Shown here piece after piece: positions 37,050-46,329 of a stretch of DNA of 64,000 bases. How positions within the stretch are numbered: position 1 is the first letter of the stretch; each line of letters starts with the position of its first letter. A program made the translations under genes and the position numbers. The stretch is from the NCBI RefSeq assembly GCF_947503125.1, contig NZ_CANNCR010000011.1, positions 1 to 64,000 of the forward strand, given 5' to 3'. Source of the stretch: an uncultured Metabacillus sp. (GTDB taxonomy: Bacteria; Bacillota; Bacilli; Bacillales; Bacillaceae). Below the pieces are notes generated by a model. That model worked only from the letters and a program-made list of their open reading frames with translations. It ran no database searches and was not told the DNA's origin.

Positions 37050-39206
37050 ATGGTAACAAATCAATTTTTTAATGCACATCACTCTCCAATTGGAGCATTT
37101 TCCAGCTTTACATTAGGTTTTCCGGGGAACGGAGGCGGCTTGGATTTGGAGCTTGGCCGTCCACCCCGAAAAAATATCTTTATTGGTGTAGAGTCACTAA
37201 ATCGTGAAGGAATCTACGAAGCACTTCCATTTTTTGATTATAGTGAAGATGAAAGTAAGCGCTATGATATTGAAAACCCGGATCCAGACCAAAATAAACC
37301 AAAAATCATTTTCCCGTTTGCAAAAGATGAAATAGTCCGTGAATTCAAGCTTGGTACAGACACATGGAAAGCAGGGGATTTGACCTTTACCATTTATACG
37401 CAAGCACAGTCTGTACCAGATCCTGCATCAGCTTCTCTAGAAGAGCTTATGCTAACACTTGTACCATCGGTCATCGCAGAGGTTACGGTTGATAATACAA
37501 AAGGAAGTAAAAGCAGGCGGGCATTTTTCGGCTATGAAGGAAATGATCCCTATAGCTCAATGCGTCGATTGGATGATACATGTGAAGGGATTTCTGGTGT
37601 TGGTCAAGGAAGAATCACAGCAATAGCATCTGCCGATACTGATGTAAAGTCAGCATTGCACTTTAGTATGGAGAATATTTTAACAACCCCGTTTGAAGAG
37701 AACTGGAGATTTGGTTTAGGGCCAATTGGGGCGATGGTTATGGATGTGCCAGCTGGGACATGCAGGACTTTTCAATTTGCAATCTGTTTTCATCGTTCCG
37801 GGTTTGTAACTGCGGGATTGGATGCAAGTTACTTCTATACGCGCTATTTTAAAAATATCGAAGAGGTGGCCGCCTTTTCATTAGAAAACACTAAAGAAAT
37901 GATGAAACGGGCACAAATAGCAAATGATTTAATAGAGCATGCTGATCATTTAACAGAGAGTTTTATGATGGCCCATTCCATCCGAAGCTACTTTGGCTGT
38001 ACACAGCTTCTCGATGTGGATGGAGAACCATTCTGGGTTGTCAATGAAGGTGAATACCGAATGATGAACACATTTGATCTTACCGTTGATCAGTTGTTTT
38101 TTGAATTGAAAATGAATCCATGGACAGTTAAAAATGAATTAGATATGTTTGTTAAGCGTTTTAGCTATGAGGATGAAGTTCGTTTTCCAAATGACGAAAC
38201 GGTTTATCCTGGAGGGATCAGCTTCACCCATGATATGGGTGTTGCGAATACGATCTCAAGACCTCATTATTCCTCCTATGAATTGTATGGTCTTGATGGC
38301 TGTTTTTCACATATGACTCATGAACAGTTAGTAAACTGGGTGTTATGTGCAGCTGTTTACGTCGAAAACACGAAAGATACAGAGTGGCTGCAAGCAAATT
38401 TGAACACTTTCATAAAATGCTTTGAAAGCATGCTAAATCGGGATCATCCAGATCCAAACGAACGAAACGGTATTATGGGGTTAGATTCTTCACGGGTAAT
38501 GGGTGGTGCAGAAATCACCACATATGATAGTTTAGATGTTTCACTTGGCCAAGCAAGAAATAATATATACCTGGCTGGAAAGTGCTGGTCTTCCTATGTG
38601 GCATTAGAAAAACTATTTTTTGAAAATGGATTTCATGATTTGTCAAAACAAGCAGGCATCCAAGCAGAAAAATGTGCAGTAAGCATTGTTAGCCATGTAA
38701 CAGAAGATGGTTATATTCCGGCGGTTGTAGGCGAGGGTAATGATTCAAAAATTATACCTGCGATTGAGGGGTTAATTTTCCCGTATTATACAAATTGTCA
38801 AGAAGCCCTTGATCCAAATGGACGTTTCGGTCCTTATATCAAAGCATTAAAAAAGCATCTGGAAACAGTATTGGTTGAAGGGATTTGCTTATTTGCGGAT
38901 GGCGGCTGGAAAATATCATCAACAAGTAATAATTCTTGGCTAAGTAAAATCTACTTATGTCAGTTCATTGCTCGAAAGATCTTAGGAATTGAGTGGGATG
39001 AAAAAGGGGAAAGAGCAGATGCCGCTCATGTTGGATGGCTAACACATCCAACTTTGTCAGTATGGAGCTGGAGTGACCAAATTATTTCTGGTGAAATTAC
39101 TGGAAGTAAGTATTACCCTAGAGGTGTAACAAGCATATTATGGCTGGAGGAAAGGAAAGAATCCTTATCAACTATGGAAATGGTTCAAGTGAGCAGTCGT
39201 TCCTAA
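37050..39206 (+). CDS. xynB: GH52 beta-xylosidase, intracellular
   Basis: Cytoplasmic retaining beta-xylosidase of 718 residues, no signal peptide, close to the usual length of about 705. Long blocks match my recall of the Geobacillus stearothermophilus GH52 enzyme: FFNAHHSPIGAF, RAFFGYEG, SYELYGLDGCFSHMTHEQL and SSTSNNSWLSKIYLC. The nucleophile Glu lies in WVVNEGEYRMMN (about 333-335) and the acid/base Asp in TTYDSLDVSLGQ (about 493-496). It cuts xylobiose and xylo-oligosaccharides to xylose. I start at ATG 37050, 9 bases after AAAGGGG, because the protein then begins like its homologue; ATG 37029 lies before the binding site. Last gene of the importer operon. Confidence 0.95.
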   Translation: MVTNQFFNAHHSPIGAFSSFTLGFPGNGGGLDLELGRPPRKNIFIGVESLNREGIYEALPFFDYSEDESKRYDIENPDPDQNKPKIIFPFAKDEIVREFKLGTDTWKAGDLTFTIYTQAQSVPDPASASLEELMLTLVPSVIAEVTVDNTKGSKSRRAFFGYEGNDPYSSMRRLDDTCEGISGVGQGRITAIASADTDVKSALHFSMENILTTPFEENWRFGLGPIGAMVMDVPAGTCRTFQFAICFHRSGFVTAGLDASYFYTRYFKNIEEVAAFSLENTKEMMKRAQIANDLIEHADHLTESFMMAHSIRSYFGCTQLLDVDGEPFWVVNEGEYRMMNTFDLTVDQLFFELKMNPWTVKNELDMFVKRFSYEDEVRFPNDETVYPGGISFTHDMGVANTISRPHYSSYELYGLDGCFSHMTHEQLVNWVLCAAVYVENTKDTEWLQANLNTFIKCFESMLNRDHPDPNERNGIMGLDSSRVMGGAEITTYDSLDVSLGQARNNIYLAGKCWSSYVALEKLFFENGFHDLSKQAGIQAEKCAVSIVSHVTEDGYIPAVVGEGNDSKIIPAIEGLIFPYYTNCQEALDPNGRFGPYIKALKKHLETVLVEGICLFADGGWKISSTSNNSWLSKIYLCQFIARKILGIEWDEKGERADAAHVGWLTHPTLSVWSWSDQIISGEITGSKYYPRGVTSILWLEERKESLSTMEMVQVSSRS

Positions 39207-39283
39207 TTAAGCAGATAAATCTAAAGGTTTTTTCACTCGAATTATAATAGAACGCTTATTGTCTAACTAAAACTTAAAAAAAC

Positions 39284-39329
39284 AAGAAGCTGTGTCCTTA
39301 ATAAGTAGTCACAGCTTCTTTACTCTTTT
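39284..39329 (+). terminator. Terminator after the GH52 gene
   Basis: Perfect 11-bp stem AAGAAGCTGTG / CACAGCTTCTT (39284-39294 and 39310-39320), then TACTCTTTT. Confidence 0.85.
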
Positions 39330-39563
39330 AACCAGTACTTTACAGTAAAGTGTGTAATAGGAAAAACAGAAATACTATGACGGAAGAAAAGATCGATGTT
39401 TTTCCAAATAAAATAGTCTTGTTATCTATCATGTTAGTGATGGAAAGTTTGTTTCTCAAATAAGTTATCTTTGCAGTAGGATAATCTACAACGTGACAGA
39501 TCGATTATATTCCTTTTTGAAACTTTAATAATTTAAGAAAACAAACAAAAAACTATAGTTTTT

Positions 39564-39615
39564 AAAGTATAACCTATACTTTATAGAGTGACTATACGTT
39601 TTTTTAAGATATAAT
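39564..39615 (+). promoter_or_regulatory. Promoter with putative AraC-type operator, regulator gene
   Basis: A palindrome AAAGTAT-AACCT-ATACTTT (39564-39582) continues to TATAGAGTGAC (39592). TATAAT follows at 39610-39615, so the operator's right end covers the -35 region. Nearly the same block occurs at 43404-43432 before the binding-protein operon. This fits activation by the response regulator encoded at 39890. Confidence 0.62.
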
Positions 39616-39820
39616 ATAAGAATTTACACATTGTATAGTTTGATTTTCTCATTTATGAAAAAGGTGATTCAAAAAACGATAAAATTATAAGGGTGAATTT
39701 TTCTATTGCGTTTTCTTAATTTAAAGGGTTTGAAAAATGATTTTAATAGACTAGAATATAAGCAGCAAGCGAACCGGGAACTGTAGCTGATTTTAGTAGG
39801 GCTAAAAAGTAAAAATAAAA

Positions 39821-39834
39821 TGAAAGCGCTTATT
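39821..39834 (+). promoter_or_regulatory. cre site upstream of the second response regulator
   Basis: TGAAAGCGCTTATT is a good match to the CcpA site TGAAAGCGCTTTCA. It lies between the promoter (39610) and the gene start (39890), where CcpA would block elongation. The rest of 39330-39889 shows no gene. Confidence 0.7.
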
Positions 39835-39889
39835 CATAGTGAAGATCATGCTTTAATTTAGTCCTTTGTGAATGGAGGAATGGGTTACG

Positions 39890-41437
39890 GTGGCTTTCAA
39901 AGTATTTTTAGTAGATGATGATCGTTATGTACGTAAAGGATTAATTAATCTTATTGATTGGGAAGGCTGCGGCTTCCAAGTTTGTGCAGAAGCAGATAAT
40001 GGGGAGGATGCTTTGGAGTATATTCAAAAGTATAATCCAGATTTAGTCATTACAGACATTAAGATGCCTGTCCTCGATGGACTTGATTTAATAAAGCATA
40101 CAGTTGATCTAAAAAAAACAAGCCCAAACTTTATTATAATTAGTGGGTATAGTGATTTTAGCTACGCACAACAAGCTGTTAAGTTTGGTGTACACGATTT
40201 TATTTTAAAACCAGTAGATAAAGAAGAAATTGAAGACACACTTAGAAAGGTAGCAGATAAGTATACAAAAGAATTACAATTAACCAGAAATAGAGAAAAT
40301 ATTCTTGCAGCGACAGCTTTCAATGAATTAATAACAGGGGAACTTGATGAAGATCTCCTCTATGATTGTGTCAAAAAATTGAATATTGATCAAACATTAG
40401 GATTTGCCTACGTCATCATAGAGGTAAATAACGTGGCTGTAAATATGATAAAGATACGTGAAATCATTAGCAAAACCATTCATGGTGAGGATTTAAATGC
40501 CACTACTTTGTTTCGTGAACACGATAGTAACCGAATCGGCCTATTAGTCAAAAATGAAGAAGTTCAACAATTAAGCAGGGATATTGTTCATTTTTCAGAA
40601 ACATTAAAAGCTCAGCTAACGATTCATTTGAAGGCAAATGTCACCATCTATGTCGGAAGGATAGTAGACCATCCAATTGATATAAAGGATTCTTATGAAA
40701 CGGCAATGAAGATCCTCCAATTTAAGTATGTAGAAGCATCAGATAAACCGATCGTATATGGCTGCACGAAGAATAAGTCTATTAATTACATTGAGCTTGA
40801 TCAATCACAATACCAATCGTTAATGGAACATATAGAAGAAAATCGAATCTCGGAGATTAGAAAAAACGTTTTGATGATGTTTGAACAGTTTCAAGAGAAA
40901 GCTTTCGCGAAGGATGCAGTAAAAACATCTATAAATCGGGTGGTTCATGAAGTGGTTAAAACCTTACAGTCGATGGATGGTGATGAAAAAAAGTTAGCCT
41001 CATTACAAAGTATGTTAAATTGGGAAAACCAGCCTCGAACTTTATCTGAAATTAAGAACTTGTTCCTAGATTTTTTATTAGAGGCAGCTGCTCTGTTAAA
41101 TCGGCTCAATAAGGAGTGTGGGTTAGGAAGCATAAGAAAAATAAAAAAATATGTTGATGCCCACTACAAAGAAGATCTCACATTGAAAGCGATAGCAAAT
41201 AAATTCTTTATGAACCCCGTCTACATGGGGCAATTGTTTAAAAAAACATATGGCATGTATTTTAAAGATTATATTCTGCAAGTCCGAATAAATGAAGCGA
41301 AAAGAAAATTAAGACAGACCGATTTGCGAATCTATCAGGTAGCAGAATGTGTGGGTTTTTCGAATCCTGATTACTTTGTCACTCAATTTGAAAAAACGAC
41401 TGGTATGACACCAACTCAATATCGAAAAAAACTCTAA
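39890..41437 (+). CDS. Response regulator with AraC-type domain (YesN/XynC-like)
   Basis: Regulator of 515 residues: receiver domain (FLVDDDRYVRKG, phospho-acceptor Asp in VITDIKMPVLDG, Lys in FILKPVD), a middle linker of about 250 residues, and a C-terminal AraC domain (LKAIANKFFMNPVYMGQLF and IYQVAECVGFSNPDYF). It likely activates xylan-utilisation genes after phosphorylation by the kinase that follows. I choose GTG 39890 because GGAGG (39874-39878) precedes it and the product begins with the usual hydrophobic strand; an in-frame ATG at 39872 overlaps that binding site. The kinase gene starts 26 bases later. Confidence 0.9.
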   Translation: MAFKVFLVDDDRYVRKGLINLIDWEGCGFQVCAEADNGEDALEYIQKYNPDLVITDIKMPVLDGLDLIKHTVDLKKTSPNFIIISGYSDFSYAQQAVKFGVHDFILKPVDKEEIEDTLRKVADKYTKELQLTRNRENILAATAFNELITGELDEDLLYDCVKKLNIDQTLGFAYVIIEVNNVAVNMIKIREIISKTIHGEDLNATTLFREHDSNRIGLLVKNEEVQQLSRDIVHFSETLKAQLTIHLKANVTIYVGRIVDHPIDIKDSYETAMKILQFKYVEASDKPIVYGCTKNKSINYIELDQSQYQSLMEHIEENRISEIRKNVLMMFEQFQEKAFAKDAVKTSINRVVHEVVKTLQSMDGDEKKLASLQSMLNWENQPRTLSEIKNLFLDFLLEAAALLNRLNKECGLGSIRKIKKYVDAHYKEDLTLKAIANKFFMNPVYMGQLFKKTYGMYFKDYILQVRINEAKRKLRQTDLRIYQVAECVGFSNPDYFVTQFEKTTGMTPTQYRKKL

Positions 41438-41463
41438 AGGAAGATTTTAAAAATGGAGATAAA

Positions 41464-43206
41464 ATGAATCGATTCAATTTTAATAATATTGGTTTAAGAA
41501 ATAAGCTGTTAATTATTTATATTGTCTCAGTTTTCATCCCAATCACATTAACACACATCGCATTTTATCAAATTACTTCCAACAATGTCAGAACACAAAA
41601 GATGAATGATATATCCCTTTCTGTAAAGCAAATTTCAAATGATTTCCGTACAGCGATAGATGATGCAGTAGACATTTCATCTAAGTTATATACGGATTAT
41701 GAGTTGTACAATTTTCTAGAAAACAAATACGAAAAAACCATAGATTTTATCCATGCTTATCAAAATTATTACAGTGGAATTAATAAAGAAGTACCACTTT
41801 TTTCAACTGTTCGTTCACTAAATCTATATACAAATAATGATACAGTTATTTATGCAGGAGGTGTCAATAAAATTGATACCCTTGTTAAGGAGTCTCATTG
41901 GTATAAGGAATCTGAGGTAATTAGAAAATCTTATCCTGTTTTGACTCGCCGACTTGGAGAATCAGGAAAGCTAGATACGTTTAGTTTAATTCGAGAATTA
42001 GATTATTTTACAACAAAAGGTTCCACACAGAAAATACTGGAATTACAATTTGATTTAGAATTAATGGATCATATTTTTCATAATGTGACGTTTCCAGGTG
42101 ATATTTATTTACTGGATGAGCAAGGAACAATTGAATATACAACAAATCCAAAGGTGAAATGGTCAGAGGGAAATACTCAATATCATTCTGTTACTTTTTC
42201 AAATGATACGTTGGTTTTTGAAGAATCATTTAATGTCCCTTATTTAAATAATTGGAAGGTAGTCGGTGTTACTCAAGAAAAGGTATTACTTGAGGAGGTT
42301 GAAGGTTCCCGCAATTTTATTCTCTATTTAGCTCTGATTAATTTAGTCTTTCCATCTCTTTTTATTGTTTATATGACAAGTTCCCTTCATTTACGTATCT
42401 TACGAATATTAAAGCATATGAGGAAAGTAGAGGATCAAAACTTTGAACTAATTAAGGGTGTGAACTATCAGGATGAAATAGGTGAGCTTACTCAAGCATT
42501 TAATCGGATGGCTTCTAAAATTAAGAAGCTTATCAATGAAGTATATATAGCAGATATACAGAAAAAGGATTTAGAATTACAACGTAAACAAGCACAACTA
42601 AGTGCCTTGCAAAGTCAAATTAACCCACATTTCCTATTTAATGTATTGGAAACCATTCGGATGAGAAGCATTCTAAAGAAAGAGGAGGAAACGGCGAAAA
42701 TCATACAAAATATGGCAAATATGCTTAGAAAATCTTTCATATGGGGAAAAGATTGGGTCAGCGTCGAAGAAGAAATTTATTTAATAAAGTGCTTTTTAGA
42801 AATACAACATTATCGATTTGATGATAAAATGCAATATCATATTGAGGTCGATTCTGAAGTTAAGAAGTGTATTATTCCGAATATGTCTCTTATTCCGTTT
42901 GTAGAAAATGCAAGTATACATGGAATTGAACCGATAAAAGGAAATGGAATGATAAAGATATCGATTAAGCGGGATGGTGATACAATCGTTTGTGAGATAA
43001 CCGATAATGGGAAAGGTATGGAAAAAGAGGAATTTGAACGGTTAATCCGATCCATAAACGAGGTTGAAAACATAGGAGAACATGTGGGAATAAAAAATGT
43101 TTACTATCGCTTAAAGTTGCATTATGCAAATCACTTTGATTTTAAAGTGAAAAGTGCGATGGGTGCAGGAACGACAATTAGAATCGTTTTACCATTTCAA
43201 ACTTAG
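41464..43206 (+). CDS. Sensor histidine kinase, YesM/XynD family
   Basis: Membrane kinase of 580 residues: helix 1 (about 12-34), extracellular sensor region, helix 2 (about 280-302), HAMP, phospho-acceptor His near 390 in QINPHFLFNVLETIRM, and a GHKL ATPase domain (FVENASIHG, DNGKGM, VGIKNVYYRL). It is second in the regulator operon. The arrangement regulator, kinase, binding protein, two permeases resembles the xynDCEFG xylo-oligosaccharide locus known in Geobacillus (from recall), although gene order differs. Confidence 0.9.
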   Translation: MNRFNFNNIGLRNKLLIIYIVSVFIPITLTHIAFYQITSNNVRTQKMNDISLSVKQISNDFRTAIDDAVDISSKLYTDYELYNFLENKYEKTIDFIHAYQNYYSGINKEVPLFSTVRSLNLYTNNDTVIYAGGVNKIDTLVKESHWYKESEVIRKSYPVLTRRLGESGKLDTFSLIRELDYFTTKGSTQKILELQFDLELMDHIFHNVTFPGDIYLLDEQGTIEYTTNPKVKWSEGNTQYHSVTFSNDTLVFEESFNVPYLNNWKVVGVTQEKVLLEEVEGSRNFILYLALINLVFPSLFIVYMTSSLHLRILRILKHMRKVEDQNFELIKGVNYQDEIGELTQAFNRMASKIKKLINEVYIADIQKKDLELQRKQAQLSALQSQINPHFLFNVLETIRMRSILKKEEETAKIIQNMANMLRKSFIWGKDWVSVEEEIYLIKCFLEIQHYRFDDKMQYHIEVDSEVKKCIIPNMSLIPFVENASIHGIEPIKGNGMIKISIKRDGDTIVCEITDNGKGMEKEEFERLIRSINEVENIGEHVGIKNVYYRLKLHYANHFDFKVKSAMGAGTTIRIVLPFQT

Positions 43207-43251
43207 AAGTTTCTGGTTTGTCTAAGCCCTATCCATTTTAAAACAGCTGCA

Positions 43252-43303
43252 CTTTGATGCCAATACGTGTCGGTCGTATGATTGATGTGTGTTGGCATTA
43301 AAG
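43252..43303. repeat. Inverted repeat after the kinase gene
   Basis: CTTTGATGCCAA (43252-43263) and TTGGCATTAAAG (43292-43303) pair with one mismatch around a 28-base loop. No T tract follows, so it is a structured mRNA end or unknown site rather than a clear terminator. Confidence 0.4.
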
Positions 43304-43403
43304 CGTATTTGAGAGTATTTCATGATAGAACTAGGCTAAACCTATTGCCTCATATGCTTATTTCATATTAATCTATATTTTTCCTGAAGGTACTAAAGTT
43401 TAC

Positions 43404-43470
43404 AAAGTAAAAACTATACTTTATATGGTCACTTAGGAAAAGCAAGCAGGCTATAATGAAAGTGCTTACA
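43404..43470 (+). promoter_or_regulatory. Promoter of the xylo-oligosaccharide importer operon: AraC operator, -10 and cre
   Basis: AAAGTAA-AAACT-ATACTTT (43404-43422) continuing to TATGGTCAC (43432) repeats the operator at 39564-39592. TATAAT (43452-43457) follows 19 bases later. The cre-like TGAAAGTGCTTACA (43457-43470) starts on the last base of the -10 box. The layout predicts activation by the neighbouring response regulator and repression by CcpA. Confidence 0.68.
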
Positions 43471-43528
43471 ATACTTCGATTACGGGGTTGCATTGCTATT
43501 GCTTAACTTAAACAAAGGGGGAGCCAAA

Positions 43529-45187
43529 TTGTTAAAAAGAAGATCCAAATTTCTAGCTTTTGCTTTAGTAGTCATGTTGTTCATCGTTACAGCATGTTCG
43601 AAAGTTGAAGAAACGGGGAAAGATCATAAATCTAGTAAAAACGGAGAAGTTTTTACTTACACATTCTTTAATGCATCTTCAACAGGAAAAGATGTTAATA
43701 CGGGTGATACTAAAATTGGGAAAATGTTCGAAGAGGCAACAGGAGTTAACTTTGATATTGAACATATTGTAGGAGATAGTAACCAAAAGATCGGTACAAT
43801 GATCGCCAGTGGTGAATATCCGGAATTATTAAATGCTCAAAATGCAACAGCTGACGTGATTGATGCTGGTGGATTTGTACCACTTAATGATCTTATCGAA
43901 GAACATGCTCCAAACCTAAGAAAATTGTATGACCCAATCTGGGAAAAAATGAAACAAGAGGATGGGAACATTTATATTCTGCCATCTGGTGTATCCAATG
44001 GATATATAAAGCCTCCTAATGTTGGACAGAGTGCATTCTTTATTAAACGGGCAGCATTAAAAGAACTTGGCTATCCACATCCAAAAACAATAGATGAATA
44101 TTTTGATATCATTGAAAAATATGCAAAAGCCCACCCAACTACAAATGGTGCAGATACAATTCCGTATACATTATTACAGTATGATTGGCATGTTGGACAA
44201 CTATTTGATCCGCCTGCCTTCTTATCGGGTGAGCAGGAAGGAATTATTGTTGATAATGAAACACTAGATGTTTCCGTTTATCATAATAAGGATATTACCA
44301 AAAAATGGTTAGAAAAATTAAATGAATTAAACGCAAAAGGACTATTTGATAGAGAAGCTTTTACACAAAATTATGATGAGTATTTAGCTAAAATATCTTC
44401 AGGACGTGTTGTAGGATGGTTTGGACCTCGATGGGAATCAGGTACAGCTTTAGACACACTTGAGCAAGATGATGATCCTTATAATGACTTTATGGGATTC
44501 CCTATCGTATTCGAGGAAGGAATCAAAGACCAATACTTGAATCCAGAATCTTTTGTAACATCTCCAGGAATGGGACTAACGACAGGTACTCCTGAAGAAG
44601 ATCAAATTAGGATTATTAAATTTTTAGATCACATCGCTAAAATTGATTCTCAAAAACTTATTACTTGGGGTATAGAGGGCGAAACGTATGAAGTAAATGA
44701 GGATGGCCGTTTTTATCGAACACAGGAACAAATTGATTTAGTGAATAAAGAAGAGTTTAGAGATGAATTTGGGTTTTCTGCACTAGGATGGTACTGGCCA
44801 ATCATGAGTGGTAAATTTGATGACGGTAATTCTGTTGATCCAGCTATGCAACCTGAAGTTGCCAAGCTAGCTTATGATGAAGTGGACAAAGAGTTTTTAG
44901 AGGCATATGGCATAGAAACGTTTACTGATTTATTCACTGAGCCAGAACCTGCACCATGGTTTCCGTTTTGGGATGCAACAATTGAGACGGGCTCTGAAGC
45001 TCAGTTATATGACCAACAGTCACGCGATTTAATCAAACGGTCATACCCGGATATCATACTTGCAGATCCATCTGATTTTGATACCGAATGGAAAAATTTT
45101 AAGAAGGAATTTGAAAAGCTGCCTTATAAAGCCTATGAAGAAGTAATGGAGGAATCGGTTAAAAAAGAAGCTGAACTTGCCAAATAA
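43529..45187 (+). CDS. LplA/XynE-type oligosaccharide-binding lipoprotein
   Basis: Large binding protein of 552 residues with lipobox (IVTACSKV), same class as the gene at 24733 but longer. Its operon carries xylanase and xylosidase genes, so xylo-oligosaccharides are the probable ligand (inference). I start at TTG 43529, with GGGGGAG (43517-43523) upstream; the in-frame TTG at 43493 has no binding site and would put 12 residues before a normal lipoprotein signal. It is the first gene after a regulated promoter and is followed by a hairpin. Confidence 0.9.
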   Translation: MLKRRSKFLAFALVVMLFIVTACSKVEETGKDHKSSKNGEVFTYTFFNASSTGKDVNTGDTKIGKMFEEATGVNFDIEHIVGDSNQKIGTMIASGEYPELLNAQNATADVIDAGGFVPLNDLIEEHAPNLRKLYDPIWEKMKQEDGNIYILPSGVSNGYIKPPNVGQSAFFIKRAALKELGYPHPKTIDEYFDIIEKYAKAHPTTNGADTIPYTLLQYDWHVGQLFDPPAFLSGEQEGIIVDNETLDVSVYHNKDITKKWLEKLNELNAKGLFDREAFTQNYDEYLAKISSGRVVGWFGPRWESGTALDTLEQDDDPYNDFMGFPIVFEEGIKDQYLNPESFVTSPGMGLTTGTPEEDQIRIIKFLDHIAKIDSQKLITWGIEGETYEVNEDGRFYRTQEQIDLVNKEEFRDEFGFSALGWYWPIMSGKFDDGNSVDPAMQPEVAKLAYDEVDKEFLEAYGIETFTDLFTEPEPAPWFPFWDATIETGSEAQLYDQQSRDLIKRSYPDIILADPSDFDTEWKNFKKEFEKLPYKAYEEVMEESVKKEAELAK

Positions 45188-45207
45188 GTAACAAAAGAAT
45201 TTGAGGT

Positions 45208-45248
45208 GAAGGCTGAATAATCTATAGGAGGAAGTTCAGCCTTCTTTG
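45208..45248 (+). terminator. Intercistronic hairpin after the binding-protein gene
   Basis: Perfect 10-bp stem GAAGGCTGAA / TTCAGCCTTC (45208-45217 and 45235-45244) then TTTG. Likely a partial terminator that favours the binding protein. Confidence 0.7.
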
Positions 45249-45343
45249 TATAAAAGTTCCTTTTTGCTACTGATTTTGTATCTGTTGTCAATAGTTTTTA
45301 TGGATTAAAGTTCACTAATTAAATAGGAATAGGAGGGAATAAA

Positions 45344-46318
45344 ATGCAATTACAAACAAAAGAAAAACCACTTTCATCCCCTACTGTGCTACCAAATCAA
45401 GCAAAGGGAATGAAAGAATTCCTTAAAAAATGCCGTAGTCAAAAATCATTATTATTGATGACGGTACCATTTGTTATTTGGGTATTTATTTTTAAGTATT
45501 TTCCTGTTTGGGGATGGACAATGGCATTTCAGGATTTTAAACCAGCTCGTTCTTTTACAGAACAAGAATGGGTAGGCTTTAAACATTTCTTCTTTCTATT
45601 CACAGATGATCGTTTCTTAGGAGTTCTTAGAAATACGCTGGCTCAAAGTCTCATTAATTTGGTTTTAGGTTTTGTTACTGCAATCGGTTTAGCCCTACTG
45701 ATAAATGAATTAACAAACCTTAAATTTAAAAGAGTCGTTCAAACCATTAGCTATTTACCGCATTTCCTTTCTTGGGTTGTAGCAGCTGCACTTGTTTCGT
45801 CTGTATTGTCTATCGATGGAATTATTAATGAAATATTGATGAGACTTCATTTTATTGACAAAGAAATTCTTTGGCTTGGAATCGGTGAGTATTTTTGGGG
45901 GATTTTAGGTGCTTCAGAGGTTTGGAAAAATGTAGGTTGGAATACAATCATTTATTTAGCCGCAATATCGATGATCGACCAAGAACAATATGAAGCAGCC
46001 AAAATAGATGGTGCTTCTCGATTACAAAGAATTCGATATATTACGCTTCCTGGAATGAAGCAGGTTATTGTGATCCTTTTAATTATGAACATTGGGTATA
46101 TTATTGAGGCTGGATTTGAACCTCAATATTTATTAGGGAATGGACAGAACGTAGAGTACTCAGAAAATATTGATGTATTTGTTATCAACTATGGTATATC
46201 AATGTTTAATTTTTCAATGGCTACTGCGGCAGGAGTGTTTAAAACGGTTATTAGTTTACTATTCTTGATGGCAGCTAATTCATTCTCGAAAAAAATGGGA
46301 CAAGGCGGTTTATACTAG
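45344..46318 (+). CDS. LplB/XynF-type oligosaccharide ABC permease
   Basis: Permease of 324 residues with the hallmark FVIWVFIFKYFPVWGWTMAFQDF, the conserved SYLPHFLSWVV segment and the EAA loop EAAKIDGASRLQRIRYITLP. The ATG follows AGGAGGGAATAAA. Its stop is 11 bases from the partner permease. It is related to the permease at 22837 but clearly diverged, so the two importers are not a recent duplication. Confidence 0.9.
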   Translation: MQLQTKEKPLSSPTVLPNQAKGMKEFLKKCRSQKSLLLMTVPFVIWVFIFKYFPVWGWTMAFQDFKPARSFTEQEWVGFKHFFFLFTDDRFLGVLRNTLAQSLINLVLGFVTAIGLALLINELTNLKFKRVVQTISYLPHFLSWVVAAALVSSVLSIDGIINEILMRLHFIDKEILWLGIGEYFWGILGASEVWKNVGWNTIIYLAAISMIDQEQYEAAKIDGASRLQRIRYITLPGMKQVIVILLIMNIGYIIEAGFEPQYLLGNGQNVEYSENIDVFVINYGISMFNFSMATAAGVFKTVISLLFLMAANSFSKKMGQGGLY

Positions 46319-46329
46319 GGGGGTACAGA

